From assembly GCA_021155845.1 (NCBI GenBank), contig JAJNBK010000031.1:1-8400 (forward strand): a DNA stretch of 8,400 nt, in the 5' to 3' direction. The translations under genes were made by a program, and so were the position numbers. Below, piece after piece: positions 6,996 to 8,400 of the stretch. How positions within the stretch are numbered: position 1 is the first letter of the stretch; each line of letters starts with the position of its first letter. Below the pieces are notes generated by a model. That model had not been told where the DNA came from, searched no databases, and saw nothing but the letters and a program-made list of their open reading frames with translations. The DNA is from Nitrososphaeraceae archaeon. Its GTDB lineage: Archaea > Thermoproteota > Nitrososphaeria > Nitrososphaerales > Nitrososphaeraceae.

Positions 6996-7015
6996 AATAT
7001 TGCTAACGCAATATT
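6996..7015 (+). promoter_or_regulatory. Perfect 8-bp inverted repeat before the Cys-rich mini-gene
   Basis: AATATTGC and GCAATATT surround a TAAC loop, ending 19 bases before the ATG at 7035. As DNA it could bind a dimeric regulator; as RNA it would form a short hairpin in the leader. An exact 8-bp match with two G:C pairs next to the loop is notable in such AT-rich sequence, but function is inferred. Confidence 0.4.
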
Positions 7016-7034
7016 AGAGAAACATCGAGTTGAT

Positions 7035-7175
7035 ATGTCAGACTTAATAGCAGGAACTATTCCCATGGCATGTCAGCATCAATGTATAAAGTGTGGGATA
7101 TTATATTCTTGTAAAAAGATTCACGGTAATTGTGGAATGCCATTTCACCATGGCAAATGTTTATTATGTAATTAA
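7035..7175 (+). CDS. Cys/His-rich mini-protein, probable metal-binding (46 residues)
   Basis: A short ORF reading MSDLIAGTIPMACQHQCIKC, GILYSCKKIHGNCGMPFHHG, KCLLCN. Seven Cys (13, 17, 20, 26, 33, 42, 45) occur in the pattern C-x3-C-x2-C-x5-C-x6-C-x8-C-x2-C, together with His15, 30, 38 and 39. Two CxxC knuckles (17/20 and 42/45) fit a small zinc ribbon or a two-site zinc fold, and thaumarchaea carry many such mini-proteins. There is no signal peptide, so it is probably cytoplasmic. Conserved-looking spacing, polar loops and an in-frame Met at the expected distance support a real gene; a chance ORF would not carry this Cys density in AT-rich DNA. It stands alone between two minus-strand ruins, with an inverted repeat just upstream. 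The partner (DNA, RNA or protein) is unknown. Confidence 0.62.
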   Translation: MSDLIAGTIPMACQHQCIKCGILYSCKKIHGNCGMPFHHGKCLLCN

Positions 7176-7590
7176 GAGATAGTGCTCTAGAATAGAATAT
7201 TTCTCATCAAAATGACAGGCAATGTTTACTTACAATTTAAATCTATAGTTAGACACTGGCAAATATCTTTAATGGCTTGTTTTTTACTATCTCTGTCTTG
7301 ACTGCTATTTGCTTTGCTAATTGTAGCAAGTATTTAAGGAGTTAATTAGTATTTAGATCTGCGCATTTTTCTTGTTGCACAATATAATTGATTATTAATT
7401 GTTACTAGTATATGCCTGACAATGTAGAGATGAATTGACCATCTAGATGTCTTACCTCCTCCATTCTAGAAAAGTCTGATCAGATGACTAATTGTAATAT
7501 TAGTTGTAAAGCTATTCTATTTGTGTATTCATTAGCACATTATCTTGCAAATAATATAATATATGAATGACTAGATAAAACAGGATAACG
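7176..7590. other. Spacer before the glycosyltransferase gene, mostly a minus-strand gene ruin
   Basis: The only recognisable content is the decayed frame at 7249-7560 (minus). At the downstream edge, AGGAT (7582-7586) lies five bases before the ATG at 7591 and can act as the glycosyltransferase ribosome site. AT-rich sequence near 7550-7565 offers TATA-like matches. Confidence 0.45.
7249..7560 (-). pseudogene. Decayed unknown helical protein with five in-frame stops
   Basis: One minus-strand frame, with no shift, reads CANEYTNRIALQLILQLVI, TGA (7480-7482), SDFSRMEEVRHLDGQFISTL, SGIY, TAG-TAA (7402-7407), QLIINYIVQQEKCADLNTN, TAA (7342-7344), LLKYLLQLAKQIAVKTEIVK, NKPLKIFASV and TAA (7249-7251). 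A further TAA lies at 7540-7542. The composition is that of a soluble helical protein throughout, which is unlikely in a non-coding frame. No start codon is visible, so the N-terminus is lost or lies under the glycosyltransferase start region. All three stop codons occur, so this is ordinary decay rather than recoding. I do not recognise the family. Confidence 0.5.
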
Positions 7591-8400
7591 ATGCGGGTAT
7601 TGATGGTATGTACAGAATATCCACCTATCCCAGGAGGTATAGGACGATATACTTCAAATCTGACAAATGCTCTCTTAAAATTAGGACTTGATGTTAACCC
7701 TCATAATTCAGATGTGCTGTTAAAAATCGTTAATGACCTAAAGCCTGATATTGTACATGTACAATTTGAGGCTGGTTTATATGGATTAATATGGGATACA
7801 AAAAATCCAAGAAAGGTTGGGACATATATAGACCAATTTTATGTTAAATGCAAAATTCCAATAGTAACAACTTTTCACTCTGGACCAATTACTCTGAGCC
7901 AATGGATAACCCCGTCATCATTGGTTAAAAAAAGCGGTAAGATGGGAAAATTAGGAATACCTTTGCGAGCATTGCTTAGATATTATAAATATTTCTTAAA
8001 TTATCAGGCTTTCAATAACATAACCAAAGAAAAACTTAGGATGAGTAGAGCAGGCATAGTATTCTCACATTATATGTCGAAGTTGCTTGATCATGATGAT
8101 GATGGTGATAGTGGTAGTAGTAGATGCCATGTAATTTATCATGGATCTGAGCCGGCCATATATCCTCCTTTAAACAAGAAAGCAGCACGGGAAAAATTTT
8201 CTCTACCGCAAGAAGATGGACATCGAATAGTTTTAGCACATGGATTTAGAACGGCTGGTAAAGGTTGGGATATACTAAAGAAAATGAATATTCCAAAGGA
8301 TTGGACATTAGTAGTAAATTCCTCTAAAGATTATTACAATAAAGAGAACCTTGAATTGAGCTGGCAAGGAGCAACCAATATCCTAGATTTAAGACGTGGT
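7591..8400 (+). CDS. GT4-family glycosyltransferase (5' part, runs off window)
   Basis: The first 270 residues of a GT-B glycosyltransferase (GT4, glycosyl transferases group 1) that moves a sugar from a nucleotide donor to an acceptor, typically for surface glycans. MRVLMVCTEYPPIPGGIGRY is the classical N-terminal start with the Gly-rich donor/acceptor loop (Gly15-Gly16). PDIVHVQFEAGLYG (52-65), IPIVTTFHSG (89-98), SRAGIVFSHYMSKLL (152-166) and VIYHGSEPAIYP (181-192) follow in family order. GFRTAGKGWDIL (218-229) opens the C-terminal domain with its KGWD motif. The catalytic E-x7-E region lies beyond the window. An AGGAT site sits five bases before the ATG. Between GLDV (32-35) and NPHNSDVLLK (36-45) relatives carry a strand and loop of perhaps 20-25 residues, which seems missing. 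A GAT/AGT-rich insert (167-178) adds a flexible Asp/Ser loop. The sugar and acceptor cannot be predicted. Confidence 0.85.
   Translation, partial: MRVLMVCTEYPPIPGGIGRYTSNLTNALLKLGLDVNPHNSDVLLKIVNDLKPDIVHVQFEAGLYGLIWDTKNPRKVGTYIDQFYVKCKIPIVTTFHSGPITLSQWITPSSLVKKSGKMGKLGIPLRALLRYYKYFLNYQAFNNITKEKLRMSRAGIVFSHYMSKLLDHDDDGDSGSSRCHVIYHGSEPAIYPPLNKKAAREKFSLPQEDGHRIVLAHGFRTAGKGWDILKKMNIPKDWTLVVNSSKDYYNKENLELSWQGATNILDLRRG
8089..8124 (+). repeat. GAT/GGT/AGT triplet tract inside the glycosyltransferase
   Basis: Twelve codons encode DHDDDGDSGSSR (residues 167-178) between the SHYMSKLL helix and the CHVIYHG strand. The bases are near-repeats of GAT and AGT. It resembles the tract in the LLM gene and probably arose by slippage in a surface loop. 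Confidence 0.6.

Larger units (their letters stand above)
6402..7034. other. Spacer with one minus-strand gene ruin and inverted repeats
   Basis: No intact gene on either strand. 6516-6863 (minus) is a decayed gene listed separately. The rest is AT-rich, with two inverted repeats (6910-6926 and 6996-7015) ahead of the Cys-rich mini-gene. TTTATA at about 6962-6967 could be its TATA box, giving a leader of roughly 45 bases that contains the second repeat. A T-tract near 6463-6467 may end transcription of the LLM gene. Confidence 0.5.

Noticed and set aside
4731..7560. Stop-codon recoding or readthrough to explain the in-frame stops in several minus-strand frames
   Set aside because: TAA, TAG and TGA all occur, frame changes are also present, and intact genes in the window end normally at TAA or TAG. 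Ordinary pseudogene decay explains it.
8036..8239. Minus-strand ORF with a His-rich run (HYHHHHHDQ)
   Set aside because: It is antisense to the glycosyltransferase; the His run is the reverse reading of the GAT repeat.
1..8400. Search for CRISPR arrays, transposases with terminal repeats, and a defence or biosynthetic cluster
   Set aside because: No spaced direct repeats, transposase motifs or co-directed operon of unknown genes were seen.

Overview
The window is AT-rich DNA with short archaeal-looking control regions (TATA-like boxes close to start codons, weak or no Shine-Dalgarno sites). Its genes suggest a Nitrososphaeria (thaumarchaeal) genome, perhaps Nitrosocosmicus- or Nitrososphaera-like: Asn/Ser-rich secreted beta-proteins, an F420-dependent oxidoreductase, a Cys-rich mini-protein and a thaumarchaeal-type GT4 glycosyltransferase. 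The lineage is inferred from family resemblance and composition, not from a marker gene.

Layout. 1-141 is the tail of an unknown + strand gene. 142-1210 has no intact gene, only short fragments that read like decayed coding sequence on both strands. 1211-2315 is one unrecognised protein split by a frameshift. 2306-2461 (minus) looks like a tiny secreted protein with a damaged start. 2543-3037 and 3404-4405 are two intact exported proteins; the second carries FxLYD-like beta domains. 4452-4685 is a doubtful small minus-strand ORF ending in a (TA)13 tract. 4731-5219 (minus) is a clear DUF1326 pseudogene with three in-frame stops. 5323-6401 is an F420-dependent luciferase-like (LLM) oxidoreductase of the glucose-6-phosphate-dehydrogenase type, broken by one frameshift beside a low-complexity GAT/AAT tract. 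6516-6863 and 7249-7560 (both minus) are two more gene ruins. Between them, 7035-7175 is a small Cys/His-rich protein with a perfect inverted repeat just upstream. 7591-8400 is the start of a GT4 glycosyltransferase that runs off the window.

The genes do not form an obvious operon or pathway. The main story is erosion: three well-supported pseudogenes or frameshifted genes, two further unrecognised ruins and several weak fragments surround four intact coding regions (two exported proteins, one Cys-rich mini-protein, one glycosyltransferase). The exported proteins and the glycosyltransferase fit cell-surface functions. I found no transposase, CRISPR array, tRNA or convincing new defence or biosynthetic system. 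The most useful observations are the hidden minus-strand pseudogenes, the LLM frameshift, the Cys-rich mini-gene with its hairpin, and the apparent in-frame gap in the glycosyltransferase.
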